A stretch of 40,848 nucleotides of DNA from Muribaculum sp. (GCA_023667055.1 JAMPAV010000001.1:518888-559735), one strand, 5' to 3'. Positions 25,500 through 35,121 are shown, numbered from the stretch's first letter. A program made the numbers and translations. The notes: a model not told the origin generated them from the letters alone.

Positions 25500-28400
25500 A
25501 TGAAAAAGAATTTTCCACTTGCACTTGCCCTGACAGTGTTCTCGGCCACCTGTGTCGTGGTGGCTCAGCAGAGTTCAGGACATAGTCCGGCAGAGAGAAA
25601 AGTCGAGGGTCCGGTTGAAACCAAACAGGTGTTTGGTAAGGAACTTGCAAAAAAATCAAAGCTGACAAGTCCATCGAAAGCGCCGGCCATAAAGGCTGCT
25701 GATTACGAAGGCCGAACATTCGGCGGGGCTCTGGTCTATTCATCTGAGTGGCTGAATATGTGGATGACTGATGTGCCTTACGGTCTTTACGATTTCACAA
25801 TCGGCAAAGATGACATCCTGAAAAAACAGCTTATCAACGTGATGAGTGGTGAATGGATGGGAGGTGCTGTCAAAAACGGGAAATTCTATGGCATAAACCC
25901 CGGAAGTCTGTTGGGTTCAATCACGGCTGTCAATTTTACGGAAATAGACATGAACACGATGACAGAACTTCGTTTCGTTCAGAGCGACCCATCATACGAA
26001 TTGCTACCTTCCGCAATGACCTACGACCCAACTTCCGGTGAAATTTATGGAGTTTTTTACAATGATGATTTGACGGGACTCAACTGGGTTCGGTTTAACA
26101 CGAAAACGCTCGAACCCGAAGTGATCTCACGCTTCGGAGGTAAATTCAATGTGGTGGCACTTGCATCTGCACCCGACGGAACCATGTATGCAGTAAGCAC
26201 CGATGGCGATCTATACACTGTCAACAAGTCGAATGCAAGGGTAAGTCTTGTAGGAAATACGGGGGTTAATGTAGCTGCCTACACACAATCAATGACATGG
26301 GATGCGAAAACCAACACATTCCTTTGGGCTGCCGTCACCCCCAAAGGATCTTTCCTCTATGCACTTGATCCGCAGGGGCCAAAAACCGCACTCATAAAGG
26401 AATTCAAAAACAATGAGCAACTTGCGGCATTGTATATTGAGAATCAGACTGTCTTGGATGGAGCCCCACAGTCGCCTGTGTCGCTGAACTGGAACTATTC
26501 CACTCCGGGGGCACTCGATGGAAACATTTCTTTTACCTCACCCTCCTCAGGAAAAGTGACAGTGTATCTCAATGGTGAGATAGTCAAAGACGGAGAGACG
26601 GTGGAGGCCGGCACAAATGTTGTTGTTCCGGTAGAGAAACTTGAAAATAAGACCAATCAGTTCGCAGCCGTAGTAAGCAACGAGTACGGATGGTCGCCGA
26701 TGGCGGAAAGTTTCAGTTTTTCCGGTCTTGACATCCCTCTGCCCGTAACGAATCTTGTGTTTGAGGAAAACGCCGGAGTGGCAAACATCAGTTGGACAGT
26801 TCCTGCCGGTGGCGTGGAAAACGGATACATTGATCCGGAAAAACTTTTCTATAAAGTATATCGTATGCCGGAAGACATATTGGTTGCAGACAACTTGCAC
26901 TCCACATCTTTCAGCGAGACTCTTCCGACAGGAGTGAAACGCTATGCTTATCGTGTGGTGCCTTTCAATGGTGCTGATAAGCAAGGCGATTCTACACTCT
27001 CAAACACCCTTGTGTATGGCAAAGCTTATGAACCTCCCTACATTGATGACTTCTCAATGGATGGTTGCATCGAAGTGTATGGCATTATCGATGGAGATGG
27101 CGACGGGTATGGTTGGAACTATCAGAATTGGGGCGATCCCAAGGTGGTGAATTGTGCCATATCTTTCAATGAAAAAGTGGACCGTAACGACGACTGGCTC
27201 CTTACACCAAATATTTCATTAAAAAAAGGTATTATGTATCGTGTCACGACACATATTCGCAATCAATCATCAGGAATGCCCGACGACCTTGCAATAGGGG
27301 TCGTATCAGCATCTAACCCGGAGAAAGAAGCCATTCTACCAATTGACACACTTACAATCAACACTCCCTTCATGACTTTGCTTGACTATACGGCAGACTT
27401 TTCAGTAGAATCGGATGGTGATTACAAGGTAGCTCTTGGCTACATCACTCCTAAGGGACATGGCTATGGCGTATTTATGTCTGAATTAAGGGTTGAAGAA
27501 CTTGGAAGCCTTTCAGCACCGGCTGCAGCCACTGATTTCAAACTTATTCCGGATCCCGAACATGCGCCGATAGCTTCTTTGGAAATGACTTCACCCGTCA
27601 TGACACTTTCAGGGGAACAATTGTCAGGAGAATTGACTGCTGTAATCTATCGTGATGGTACTAAGATCGGTAGTGTAGAAAATGTTGAAGCCGGGACGAA
27701 AGTGTACTGGACTGATGAAACCCGACCTGCGGCAGGCAAACATACCTATATGGTAAGATTTGCAAATGAGTTCGGTGAAGGTGGCGATGTGAAGGACACA
27801 TCTTTCGTGGGAGTTTATGGAATTCCGTTTGCAGATACCCTCGACAGTAAAGAGTCAATCGAATATTACACTTATATCCCTGTAGGATTCGACAACAACG
27901 AACTTAATCCTGAAATGCACTTCCCATTGTGGGGTGATCCTTGTCTTCAGGTTGACCACATGAACTATACTCCGGACGCTCATGAGTTTTATGTAGTTTT
28001 TCCACTTATTGACTTTGACGATGAAACGGTGTATAGTCTCAGCTACGATGTAAAGCAGACATCATGGGATGAAAACCACAATCTGAAAATGGAACTCGCA
28101 TTCGGAGACAAGCCCGAGGCCTCATCCCTAAATGAGCTCGTGCTTCCTGCCGATATGCCTACAGGTTTTGAGTTTGAGACCTATACCAAACAACTTATCT
28201 TAGGACAAGGAGGCAAGAAATATCTTGCATTTCATGTGACGACCCCAATCAATGGTTATCTATATTTTTACTTGCGCAATATCAAGTTGGAGCGTGAGGC
28301 GTCTGCATTCGCACCTGACTCAGTGACCAACATTGTGGCTCCGAGCGATACAGTGGCAACCATTTCGTTTGATGCACCAACCGTGGATTTCGCCGGACGT

Positions 28401-29666
28401 GCAATCTCCGCTATAGAGAAAATTGAGATTTTCCGCAATGGTTCGGTGGTTCCGGCTGCTACATTCAATGCCCCTGCCGCCGGGGAATCTTTGAACTGGA
28501 CCGACAAGGACGCTCTCCAGGGATTTAATGAATATCTAATTGTCGCCACAAACGAACACGGACGAGGCAATGTGGCCACCGTAAGACCTTACATAGGATT
28601 TGACACACCGGTCGCACCGGAGGGACTTGCAATCGTTCCAAATTCGGACAACCAGACCGCTGTCATATCTTGGGATGCCGTTGTGCGTGGTGCAAACGGC
28701 GGAGTACTTGATCAGGACAATCTTTCCTACAATCTTGTGCAATTAATATCGAAAGCGGACGGCTCAAGCACGCTGAATACTCTCAAGACCGGAATAAAGG
28801 ACACATCTATAACTCCACAACGAGATGCAACCGATAACCAAGAACTTGTATATTATGGCATTGCCACAGTGACTCCGCAGGGAGTCTCCGATCCGTTTGT
28901 CTATTTTACAATTCTTGGCAAACCATACAAGGCTCCATTTGCAGAGTCATTTGCCAATGGAGAGGCTGCATCGTCACAGTGGATTAACACGGGAGCTTCC
29001 AACTATGGCCTACAGGCACTTCCCACTTCCGGAGACTTGCTCGAATATAATGGTTTCCCAAATGTATGCCAGGACGATGACAATGGAGTGTTCCTGTTCC
29101 TGAACGGAGCCTACAGTAACAATCCGATTCCCTTTGCAGTGCTTTCTCCCAAATTTGACATCGGAGACTTGTCAAATCCGGAACTTAGTTTCTGGCTTTA
29201 CAAAGGCAATCAGTCAGGTTATGGCACCATGCCGACCCTTGAGGTGCTCGCCTCCACTGATGAGGCAAATTTCGTAAGTCTTGGAAAGGCCGAATGGACT
29301 GAGACCACCCCCGCATGGGTTCAATACAGATATTCCCTTAATCAATTTGCCAACGACAACCGGGCTGTCATATTCGAGTTTATAGCCACAGCCGGAATAT
29401 ATTCCGATCCAATCATAATGGACAATTTCCGACTTGATGGAGCCACTTCAATTGATTCGATGACGGTTGGCAATACAGATTGTTGTGTAATAGGAATAAA
29501 CGGCGGCATATTGACAAGGGGTGCTCTTGGAAGTGAGGTAAAGGTCTATACCGCTTCGGGGGCTACAGCCGGTACATTCATAGCCGATGACAATGTGCAT
29601 TATTTTGACAAAGGCATTTACATTGTCACATTCTCCGGCAACTCCTATAAAGTGGTAGTGAGATAA
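25500..29666 (+). CDS. Large modular surface protein with FN3-like and jelly-roll modules and a T9SS-type tail
   Basis: A 1388-residue exported protein with a signal peptide (about 1-22, ending VVVAQ). Residues about 70-310 look like a beta-propeller with repeated short blades (VALASAPDGTMYAVSTDGDL). Then FN3-like segments alternate with three jelly-roll modules of the 'choice-of-anchor J' type, beginning near 512 (PPYIDDFSMDG), 775 (IPFADTLDSKES) and 1143 (YKAPFAESFANG). The last about 68 residues form a Por-secretion-type sorting tail (VKVYTASGATAGTF, ending SYKVVVR). No enzyme motif is visible. It is cotranscribed with the C10 protease and ends at a strong hairpin. Adhesin or binding function is inferred from architecture only. 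Confidence 0.85.
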   Translation: MKKNFPLALALTVFSATCVVVAQQSSGHSPAERKVEGPVETKQVFGKELAKKSKLTSPSKAPAIKAADYEGRTFGGALVYSSEWLNMWMTDVPYGLYDFTIGKDDILKKQLINVMSGEWMGGAVKNGKFYGINPGSLLGSITAVNFTEIDMNTMTELRFVQSDPSYELLPSAMTYDPTSGEIYGVFYNDDLTGLNWVRFNTKTLEPEVISRFGGKFNVVALASAPDGTMYAVSTDGDLYTVNKSNARVSLVGNTGVNVAAYTQSMTWDAKTNTFLWAAVTPKGSFLYALDPQGPKTALIKEFKNNEQLAALYIENQTVLDGAPQSPVSLNWNYSTPGALDGNISFTSPSSGKVTVYLNGEIVKDGETVEAGTNVVVPVEKLENKTNQFAAVVSNEYGWSPMAESFSFSGLDIPLPVTNLVFEENAGVANISWTVPAGGVENGYIDPEKLFYKVYRMPEDILVADNLHSTSFSETLPTGVKRYAYRVVPFNGADKQGDSTLSNTLVYGKAYEPPYIDDFSMDGCIEVYGIIDGDGDGYGWNYQNWGDPKVVNCAISFNEKVDRNDDWLLTPNISLKKGIMYRVTTHIRNQSSGMPDDLAIGVVSASNPEKEAILPIDTLTINTPFMTLLDYTADFSVESDGDYKVALGYITPKGHGYGVFMSELRVEELGSLSAPAAATDFKLIPDPEHAPIASLEMTSPVMTLSGEQLSGELTAVIYRDGTKIGSVENVEAGTKVYWTDETRPAAGKHTYMVRFANEFGEGGDVKDTSFVGVYGIPFADTLDSKESIEYYTYIPVGFDNNELNPEMHFPLWGDPCLQVDHMNYTPDAHEFYVVFPLIDFDDETVYSLSYDVKQTSWDENHNLKMELAFGDKPEASSLNELVLPADMPTGFEFETYTKQLILGQGGKKYLAFHVTTPINGYLYFYLRNIKLEREASAFAPDSVTNIVAPSDTVATISFDAPTVDFAGRAISAIEKIEIFRNGSVVPAATFNAPAAGESLNWTDKDALQGFNEYLIVATNEHGRGNVATVRPYIGFDTPVAPEGLAIVPNSDNQTAVISWDAVVRGANGGVLDQDNLSYNLVQLISKADGSSTLNTLKTGIKDTSITPQRDATDNQELVYYGIATVTPQGVSDPFVYFTILGKPYKAPFAESFANGEAASSQWINTGASNYGLQALPTSGDLLEYNGFPNVCQDDDNGVFLFLNGAYSNNPIPFAVLSPKFDIGDLSNPELSFWLYKGNQSGYGTMPTLEVLASTDEANFVSLGKAEWTETTPAWVQYRYSLNQFANDNRAVIFEFIATAGIYSDPIIMDNFRLDGATSIDSMTVGNTDCCVIGINGGILTRGALGSEVKVYTASGATAGTFIADDNVHYFDKGIYIVTFSGNSYKVVVR

Positions 29667-29684
29667 CATACGGTGATTTCATTG

Positions 29685-29731
29685 AATATTTAGGCCGGAG
29701 ATTTCATTTTGAAGTCTCCGGCTTAAATATT
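29685..29731 (+). terminator. Terminator of the protease/surface-protein operon
   Basis: A 17-bp inverted repeat with one mismatch (29685-29701 against 29715-29731) and a 13-nt loop, 19 bases past the stop codon. The downstream arm is AT-rich rather than a pure T-run. It may also serve the convergent SDR gene ending at 29749. Confidence 0.75.
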
Positions 29732-29748
29732 CTTAAAACATTGATATC

Positions 29749-30405
29749 TCATGGGATGGAAACATGACATTCTATCCGGAAACCATCGATGAAGTCATTT
29801 CCCGGAAGCGAGAGCATGAGGCAAAGACGGGCGATGCTTCGCGACTCCTCCGTGGATGCCACAGAAGGGATTATGCTGTTGATTGTTATTCCGTGCTTGT
29901 GGAGGATTCCTCTTACTTTAGCAAACCCGGAGCTGTCACTTTCCGCCAACAGAATCATCCGTCCAGCGTATCCCAATGGCGCGAGGTAACGGTCTCTATG
30001 TCCTGACCAACAATCTGCGATAACCTCAGCACAATCCTTATCAGTAGCCGACAATACAATATCCACATCTCGCCATGCCTCCACAAGATTGGAAAATGCT
30101 TTCTGCACCTCAACAGAATCCGACAGATCCACACAATGAAACCGCACACCCTCCTTATATGCAAGAGTCTGCCCCATATCTTTGTCATTGTCAAACACAG
30201 CCACCTTGCATCCAGTCTTCAAGAAAGCCCTCGCCACTTCAAGTCCGTGGCCTTCTACACCTCCTGCAATTAGAACTCTTCTCGGAGGAAAGGGGAACTC
30301 AGCCACACCCTTTCTCGGACCTCCTTTGGCCCTTACGGAGGAAACAGGCATCAGCCTGCCGGTCCTCATATCCTCCATCCGCCTTTCTATGTAGTTGTCT
30401 GCCAT
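29749..30405 (-). CDS. Degenerate SDR-family (Rossmann-fold) protein
   Basis: A 218-residue protein with an about 40-residue basic N-terminal extension, then a short-chain-dehydrogenase-like Rossmann domain. The dinucleotide motif is VLIAGGVEGHGLEVARA (Gly48, Gly52, Gly54), with an acidic residue after beta-2 (AVFDNDKD) suggesting NAD(H), and CVDLSD after beta-3. The catalytic YxxxK is absent: the corresponding stretch reads SDSSGFAKVRGILHKHG, and the NNAG motif is LSATDKD. It may bind a nucleotide without dehydrogenase activity. Convergent with the surface-protein gene and divergent from GH28; no partner apparent. Function unknown. Confidence 0.75.
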   Translation of the reverse strand: MADNYIERRMEDMRTGRLMPVSSVRAKGGPRKGVAEFPFPPRRVLIAGGVEGHGLEVARAFLKTGCKVAVFDNDKDMGQTLAYKEGVRFHCVDLSDSVEVQKAFSNLVEAWRDVDIVLSATDKDCAEVIADCWSGHRDRYLAPLGYAGRMILLAESDSSGFAKVRGILHKHGITINSIIPSVASTEESRSIARLCLMLSLPGNDFIDGFRIECHVSIP

Positions 30406-30431
30406 GTGTTATTTTTGAGAATATCCGACTG

Positions 30432-30439
30432 CAAAATTA
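30432..30439 (-). promoter_or_regulatory. Candidate -7 element of the SDR-like gene
   Basis: TAATTTTG on the minus strand, 26 bases upstream of the start at 30405. It mirrors the TAATTTTG of the divergent GH28 gene 42 bases away. No -33 TTTG visible. Confidence 0.45.
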
Positions 30440-30481
30440 CAAAAATACTTTTACTTTGGGTGTTGTTTAAGAAAAAAATTG

Positions 30482-30489
30482 TAATTTTG
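30482..30489 (+). promoter_or_regulatory. Candidate -7 element of the GH28 gene
   Basis: TAATTTTG, 59 bases before the start codon. A TTTG at 30455-30458 is 23 nt away, slightly beyond the usual 19-21. Confidence 0.5.
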
Positions 30490-30548
30490 CAAACGTCTTT
30501 GGAATCTGAGTATTCCCTTATAAAATTATTTGCAAAACTATCTATATC

Positions 30549-31865
30549 ATGAGACAATCATTCAAATTCATGCTGAGTGCATTGGCCATCGGATGGGTGG
30601 CATCCGCATCGGCTGATTTCAAGACATTCCCGGATGGGAGTGCCGTACCTAAATGGTTCAACGAGAACAAGGCCGCAAAAGTGGAAGGCAAACGTTATGT
30701 CATCACTGATTACGGTGTGAAAAACGACAGCACCGTGCTTCAGAAAGAGGCCATACAGGCCGTAATCGACCTTGCCGCCAAAAACGGCGGTGGAGTCATC
30801 GAGATTCCGGCGGGCACATACCTCAGTGGCTCGCTATTCTTCAAACCCAACACTCATCTTTATCTTGCCAAAGGCGCCAAACTGAAAGGGTCCGATGCCA
30901 TCACCCACTATGACATTATTCCTACCCGTCTTGAGGGACAGACCATCAATTACTTTGCGGCACTTGTTAACGCCGACCACTGTGACGGATTCACAATCTC
31001 TGGCGAAGGAACAATAGATGGGAACGGGCATAAATTCTATGATGAATTCTGGCTGCGCCGCAAGGTAAACCCGAAATGCACCAACCTCGAGGCATTACGT
31101 CCGCGTATGCTCTATGTCTCCAACTCCAACGATATTACAGTGAGCGGCATTAAAATGGTGAATTCAGGATTTTGGACCAATCATCTCTACAACTGCAACC
31201 GCATTAAATATCTAGGAGTCACAATACTTGCCCCCACCGACGGATATCCGAAAGGACCTTCCACCGATGCAATCGATCTTGACGTATGCCGGGATGTGCT
31301 GATTTCCAACTGCCACATGAATGTCAACGACGATGGCGTGTGTCTCAAAGGAGGCAAGGGCACTTGGGTTGACACAATTCCCGGCAACGGCCCCACAGGG
31401 CGCGTCATAGTGGATCGATGCAAGTTTGGCAAGACAAATGCCGGAATCACATTCGGCAGCGAGGCCTGGGATTGCTCCAATGTGATAATGAAAGACTGCG
31501 AGTTTGACGGCACCTACCATGTGTTGCTATTCAAAATGCGTCCCGACACGCCGCAGCAATACCGCAATGTTTGGGTTGAGGGAGCGAAAGGCACAGTGCG
31601 CAATGCCGTTGAGGTGCAGACATGGACACAATTCTTCGACAAGGTGGCTCGCGAGCCTATGCCTATGTCTATTGTGGATAATGTCACCTTCATGAATGCC
31701 CAACTCGACTGCACAAAGAACTTCTACAAAGACAAGAAAACCGATGACTACGTGTTGAGCAACTTCACCTTCTCCGACATCATCGCCACTGCCCCCGACG
31801 CAACTTTCGACACCTCCAACGTCAGCAATTTCAGCGTAACCAATGTCTCGGTCAGCGCAAAGTAA
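30549..31865 (+). CDS. Glycoside hydrolase family 28 protein (polygalacturonase-like)
   Basis: A 438-residue exported right-handed beta-helix enzyme expected to hydrolyse galacturonic-acid linkages in pectin or rhamnogalacturonan. Signal peptide about 1-22 (ending SASAD). The start of the helix has the DYGVKNDST block typical of pectinases. Catalytic aspartates are present: Asp240 in GPSTDAIDLD and Asp261/Asp262 in NVNDDGVCLKGG. The usual GHG histidine motif is replaced by NAGI (297-300), so the subsite differs from standard polygalacturonases. Convergent with the GH43 gene; together they point to pectin side-chain and backbone breakdown. Exact substrate unknown. Confidence 0.9.
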   Translation: MRQSFKFMLSALAIGWVASASADFKTFPDGSAVPKWFNENKAAKVEGKRYVITDYGVKNDSTVLQKEAIQAVIDLAAKNGGGVIEIPAGTYLSGSLFFKPNTHLYLAKGAKLKGSDAITHYDIIPTRLEGQTINYFAALVNADHCDGFTISGEGTIDGNGHKFYDEFWLRRKVNPKCTNLEALRPRMLYVSNSNDITVSGIKMVNSGFWTNHLYNCNRIKYLGVTILAPTDGYPKGPSTDAIDLDVCRDVLISNCHMNVNDDGVCLKGGKGTWVDTIPGNGPTGRVIVDRCKFGKTNAGITFGSEAWDCSNVIMKDCEFDGTYHVLLFKMRPDTPQQYRNVWVEGAKGTVRNAVEVQTWTQFFDKVAREPMPMSIVDNVTFMNAQLDCTKNFYKDKKTDDYVLSNFTFSDIIATAPDATFDTSNVSNFSVTNVSVSAK

Positions 31866-31901
31866 TAAAGTTGCCACTTTTCAAAGTTGAATATGTGGAA
31901 A

Positions 31902-31937
31902 AAAAATGGAGATTTGCGTTGGCAAATCTCCATTTTT
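31902..31937. terminator. Bidirectional terminator between GH28 and GH43
   Basis: A perfect 16-bp inverted repeat (31902-31917 against 31922-31937), loop GTTG, with A/T runs at the stem base. It serves both convergent genes and touches the GH43 stop codon. Confidence 0.85.
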
Positions 31938-34900
31938 CATTCAAGTGATGGCCAGCCGTCGGCATCCCATTTTATATCTCGGAGCACAAGTTTGGAGGCT
32001 CCATTCTGTGCCTTGTCATAGCCATGCGCTGCAAACAGCCATTGATCGCCAAATTTATAGACACTGCAGTGTCCTACGCCGCTATACCTGTCGCTCGGTC
32101 CTATAAGCAGAGTACCGCCTCCTTTCGACATGTCCCATCCATCACGATCCAGATATGGACCTTCTATGTTTCTACTGCGTCCCACCACGGTCTTGTAGTC
32201 ACTTTTGAGACCCTTGCAGCAATAGTCGTGGCTGACAAAAAGATAATACCAACCATCTTTATTCACAATGAAAGGAGCTTCTATGGCATTTGCACCGGCA
32301 TTCTCTCCATTATGGCCGAAATCACATGGCTTGCGCCGGCGGGCTATTGTCTTCGACTTGCCTACAGGTGTCTTCATGTCTTTTTTCAGCCCTACAATCT
32401 GAATTCCATCCCAGAAACTGCCGTATGTAAGCCAGGGTTTCCCGTTCTCATCATAAACAACGTTGGGGTCTATGGCATTCCAGTCATCCACGCCTGGCTC
32501 CGACTTTATTACCATGCCGAGATCCTCCCATTTGTAGTCGGGACTTTCAGGATTCAGCGTCTTATTAGTTGCGACACCGATTGCTGAGATATTCTTTCCG
32601 AAAGTGGAGCAACTGTAATAAATATACCATTTGTCTCCCGCCCTTATAATGTCCGGTGCCCATGTATGGCCTCTGTAGGCCGGGACGGGATCCTTTGCCC
32701 ATTCCGGAGTGGGATTGAGCACCGGCTTCTCTCTCTGCCATGTCTTCAAATCAGCTGATGAAAGCATACCGATTCCCATTCCGGTATTGAAAAGGTAATA
32801 CCTTCCATCTTCAAACGCCAACACCGGATCATGCACATCCGGATTCTCAGCATCAAATTTTCTTTCTTTATGAGGAGTCTCCTCCCAACGGAACACAGCA
32901 CCGTTGCGACGGGCCGGGTCTGCACCGGAGTAATCCATTGAGTAAGGACTGCCGGTGGTGGGACTTTTGCCTATGTATTTGTGGGTGCGGGTTGACATCA
33001 GCATAAATTCTCTGCCGAGATAATCCTGCCACATAAACTCTTCCGCAAGCGAAATATCATTGGTGAGTCTGACATCACCTGCCAGTCCATCACCCGACAC
33101 AAACACATATCTTCCGTCGGCACATTGAAGTAGCACCTTACCGTTGCCCTTGTCAATTGCCTTAAACGATACTTGCGGATTTTGTGTGTCTGCACGGGTG
33201 TCGTGCATCAGCCCATGCGGAGTGGCATGCATGGGGAGTCCGGTGGCAAGGTTTATGATGCGAAAGGTCTTGCCAAAGGGGATATAACCGCTGCGGTCAG
33301 CCCTCGGCTCATCCACAGTGAAATTATCAAACTCCGCATAACCTCCGCTTTCACCTTCCTTGTTGAAAGCAAATAGAGAAGGGCGGGAACCCTGAAACGT
33401 TATAAGCTGATAACTTAGCACCAGGTCGTCGCCTGCCGGTTGGAAATTCTTTCCATCCAATGAGTAATAATACCGTGCCTTGTCGTTGTCATAGTCGCCA
33501 TGAAGCCGCAGCCAAAGTTTATTTGCACCCAGATTGTCATTGATTATCAGTGTATCATTGTGAAGTTGCTCGAATCTGCGCAACGACAGTTTACCGTCTT
33601 CTTTCACCACCCCGATCCATGAACAAGGCACATTTATATTGCCGAGACCTGCCACATCTCCATTTTTTAGTCGGGAGGCATCCAACTCCACCGTCACCAC
33701 AGATTCCGGACCAATCGCACGCTGCGTCAAAGTATTCCTTGCCCACAACAGCTGTTCGGCAGGCATGGTGTTGAGACGCAGTTTGCCGTTCTTAAGGCTC
33801 CACATCTTATCATCTGGATTGTGATTCCACTGCCAAACGCGTCCCAGCGATTTTCCATTGAAATCCTCACTTCTTTCGTATGGCCCGTGTATAGGCTCAG
33901 TGTCGCGTACTGCAGTGTTTGGTTTTGTCCAAGTCCGCGGTGCACGTCCGGGGTTTCCAGGCAAACCTATCATGGGCCAACCGTCCTTCCATGTGATAGG
34001 GGCAAGAGTGGTGGTGCGTCCGATGGAGTGGAAATCCATCATCAGTAGAGCCCACCATTCACCGTCGGGAGTACTTACGATACCACCCTGATGTATGTTG
34101 GTGGCTGCAGTCTTGTCCTTGTCGGGCATAGACACCGACACCGGGTGAGTGTCGGGCATGATTCTTCCCTTGATCTGCGTCATCGGCGATGTGTGATAAC
34201 CGAAAGTTTCGTCGGCCGTTATGACACGTGTCTCGTAAGGACCCCAGATGCTTTTGGATCTTGAGCATAGGGTGCGTCCATTGGGAATATAATCTGTAGA
34301 AATAAGATAATACCAACCGTCTTTCTTATATATATGGTGGCCCTCACCCACTGCGGACCCTTCGGGAATAATCACACGCTCCGTTTCCTCTATCGGCCCT
34401 GACATGTCCGGTCGCAGTTCAGTACACTTGACCTCGCCATATCCATGTATGGCATATACCTTTCCGTCATCATCAAAAAGCACACTCAGGTCATAGATGC
34501 GCCCATTCATGTTAATGTGTTTCCAAGGGCCCTCTATTCTTTCACTTGTGAAACACTGCAGCCCCTTTCCGTTGACATTGCTGTAAAGATAGAATTTTCC
34601 GTCATTATATCTGATACAGGGAGCCCATATACCCTGACCATAAATTTCCTTGCCGTTTTTGAGCGAGAACGCATCGTCGTCAAAATCAAACCTGTCAAAA
34701 CAATACGCCACATTCTCCCAGTTGACAAGATCTTTTGAATGAAGAATCACCAGTCCGGGCACTGAATGCATAGTGGTTCCGGCGAGATAATAGTCATCCC
34801 CCACCCTCAGGACATCGGGATCCGAAAACTCGTCGTAGAACAATGGATTGGTGTATGTACCGTTCCCATTGTCGGCACTCCAAGTTTTGGATGAAGATGC

Positions 34901-34966
34901 CGAGATGTATCCGACATTTGCCAAAGTGGCAAAGGCGGATGCCAAAATTATAAGAAATCGCTTCAT
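31937..34966 (-). CDS. Two-catalytic-domain family 43 glycoside hydrolase (arabinan-active type)
   Basis: A 1009-residue exported enzyme with signal peptide (about 1-23). The N-terminal GH43 domain (about 38-345) has the three acids: Asp49 (EFSDPDVLRVGDDYY), Asp159 (IYDLSVLFDDDGK) and Glu208 (VGEGHHIYKKDGWYY). A beta-sandwich of the GH43 C2 type follows (about 365-560), then a trefoil-like segment (about 570-695, FRIINLATGLPMHATPHG). A second GH43 domain (712-1009) has Asp713 (VHDPVLAFEDG), Asp833 (AIDPNVVYDENGK) and Glu896 (AIEAPFIVNKDGWYY). The second domain resembles endo-arabinanases; the first resembles exo-acting arabinofuranosidases or xylosidases. Both look active. Next to GH28, arabinan side chains of pectin are the likely target (inference). 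Confidence 0.92.
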   Translation of the reverse strand: MKRFLIILASAFATLANVGYISASSSKTWSADNGNGTYTNPLFYDEFSDPDVLRVGDDYYLAGTTMHSVPGLVILHSKDLVNWENVAYCFDRFDFDDDAFSLKNGKEIYGQGIWAPCIRYNDGKFYLYSNVNGKGLQCFTSERIEGPWKHINMNGRIYDLSVLFDDDGKVYAIHGYGEVKCTELRPDMSGPIEETERVIIPEGSAVGEGHHIYKKDGWYYLISTDYIPNGRTLCSRSKSIWGPYETRVITADETFGYHTSPMTQIKGRIMPDTHPVSVSMPDKDKTAATNIHQGGIVSTPDGEWWALLMMDFHSIGRTTTLAPITWKDGWPMIGLPGNPGRAPRTWTKPNTAVRDTEPIHGPYERSEDFNGKSLGRVWQWNHNPDDKMWSLKNGKLRLNTMPAEQLLWARNTLTQRAIGPESVVTVELDASRLKNGDVAGLGNINVPCSWIGVVKEDGKLSLRRFEQLHNDTLIINDNLGANKLWLRLHGDYDNDKARYYYSLDGKNFQPAGDDLVLSYQLITFQGSRPSLFAFNKEGESGGYAEFDNFTVDEPRADRSGYIPFGKTFRIINLATGLPMHATPHGLMHDTRADTQNPQVSFKAIDKGNGKVLLQCADGRYVFVSGDGLAGDVRLTNDISLAEEFMWQDYLGREFMLMSTRTHKYIGKSPTTGSPYSMDYSGADPARRNGAVFRWEETPHKERKFDAENPDVHDPVLAFEDGRYYLFNTGMGIGMLSSADLKTWQREKPVLNPTPEWAKDPVPAYRGHTWAPDIIRAGDKWYIYYSCSTFGKNISAIGVATNKTLNPESPDYKWEDLGMVIKSEPGVDDWNAIDPNVVYDENGKPWLTYGSFWDGIQIVGLKKDMKTPVGKSKTIARRRKPCDFGHNGENAGANAIEAPFIVNKDGWYYLFVSHDYCCKGLKSDYKTVVGRSRNIEGPYLDRDGWDMSKGGGTLLIGPSDRYSGVGHCSVYKFGDQWLFAAHGYDKAQNGASKLVLRDIKWDADGWPSLE

Positions 34967-34995
34967 GATATTATCTTTTTATACTAAATCGTATG

Positions 34996-35003
34996 CAAAA
35001 TTA
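34996..35003 (-). promoter_or_regulatory. Candidate -7 element of the GH43 gene
   Basis: TAATTTTG on the minus strand, 29 bases before the GH43 start; no -33 TTTG at the expected distance. Confidence 0.5.
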
Positions 35004-35085
35004 CACCTATTTTAGGAGAATTTAAGTTAAAAATATTTAATATCTGTTAAATTATTTATTTTAAGACAAGATGAAATACCACTTA

Positions 35086-35117
35086 TTCGGAAAATTGTCA
35101 ATTTTTTTGTAACTTTG
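35086..35117 (+). promoter_or_regulatory. Promoter of nusA-infB
   Basis: TAACTTTG (35110-35117), with a near-consensus TTCG (35086-35089) 20 nt upstream. It gives a nusA leader of about 135 nt and shows that nusA-infB need not be read from rimP. Confidence 0.6.
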
Positions 35118-35121
35118 CAAT

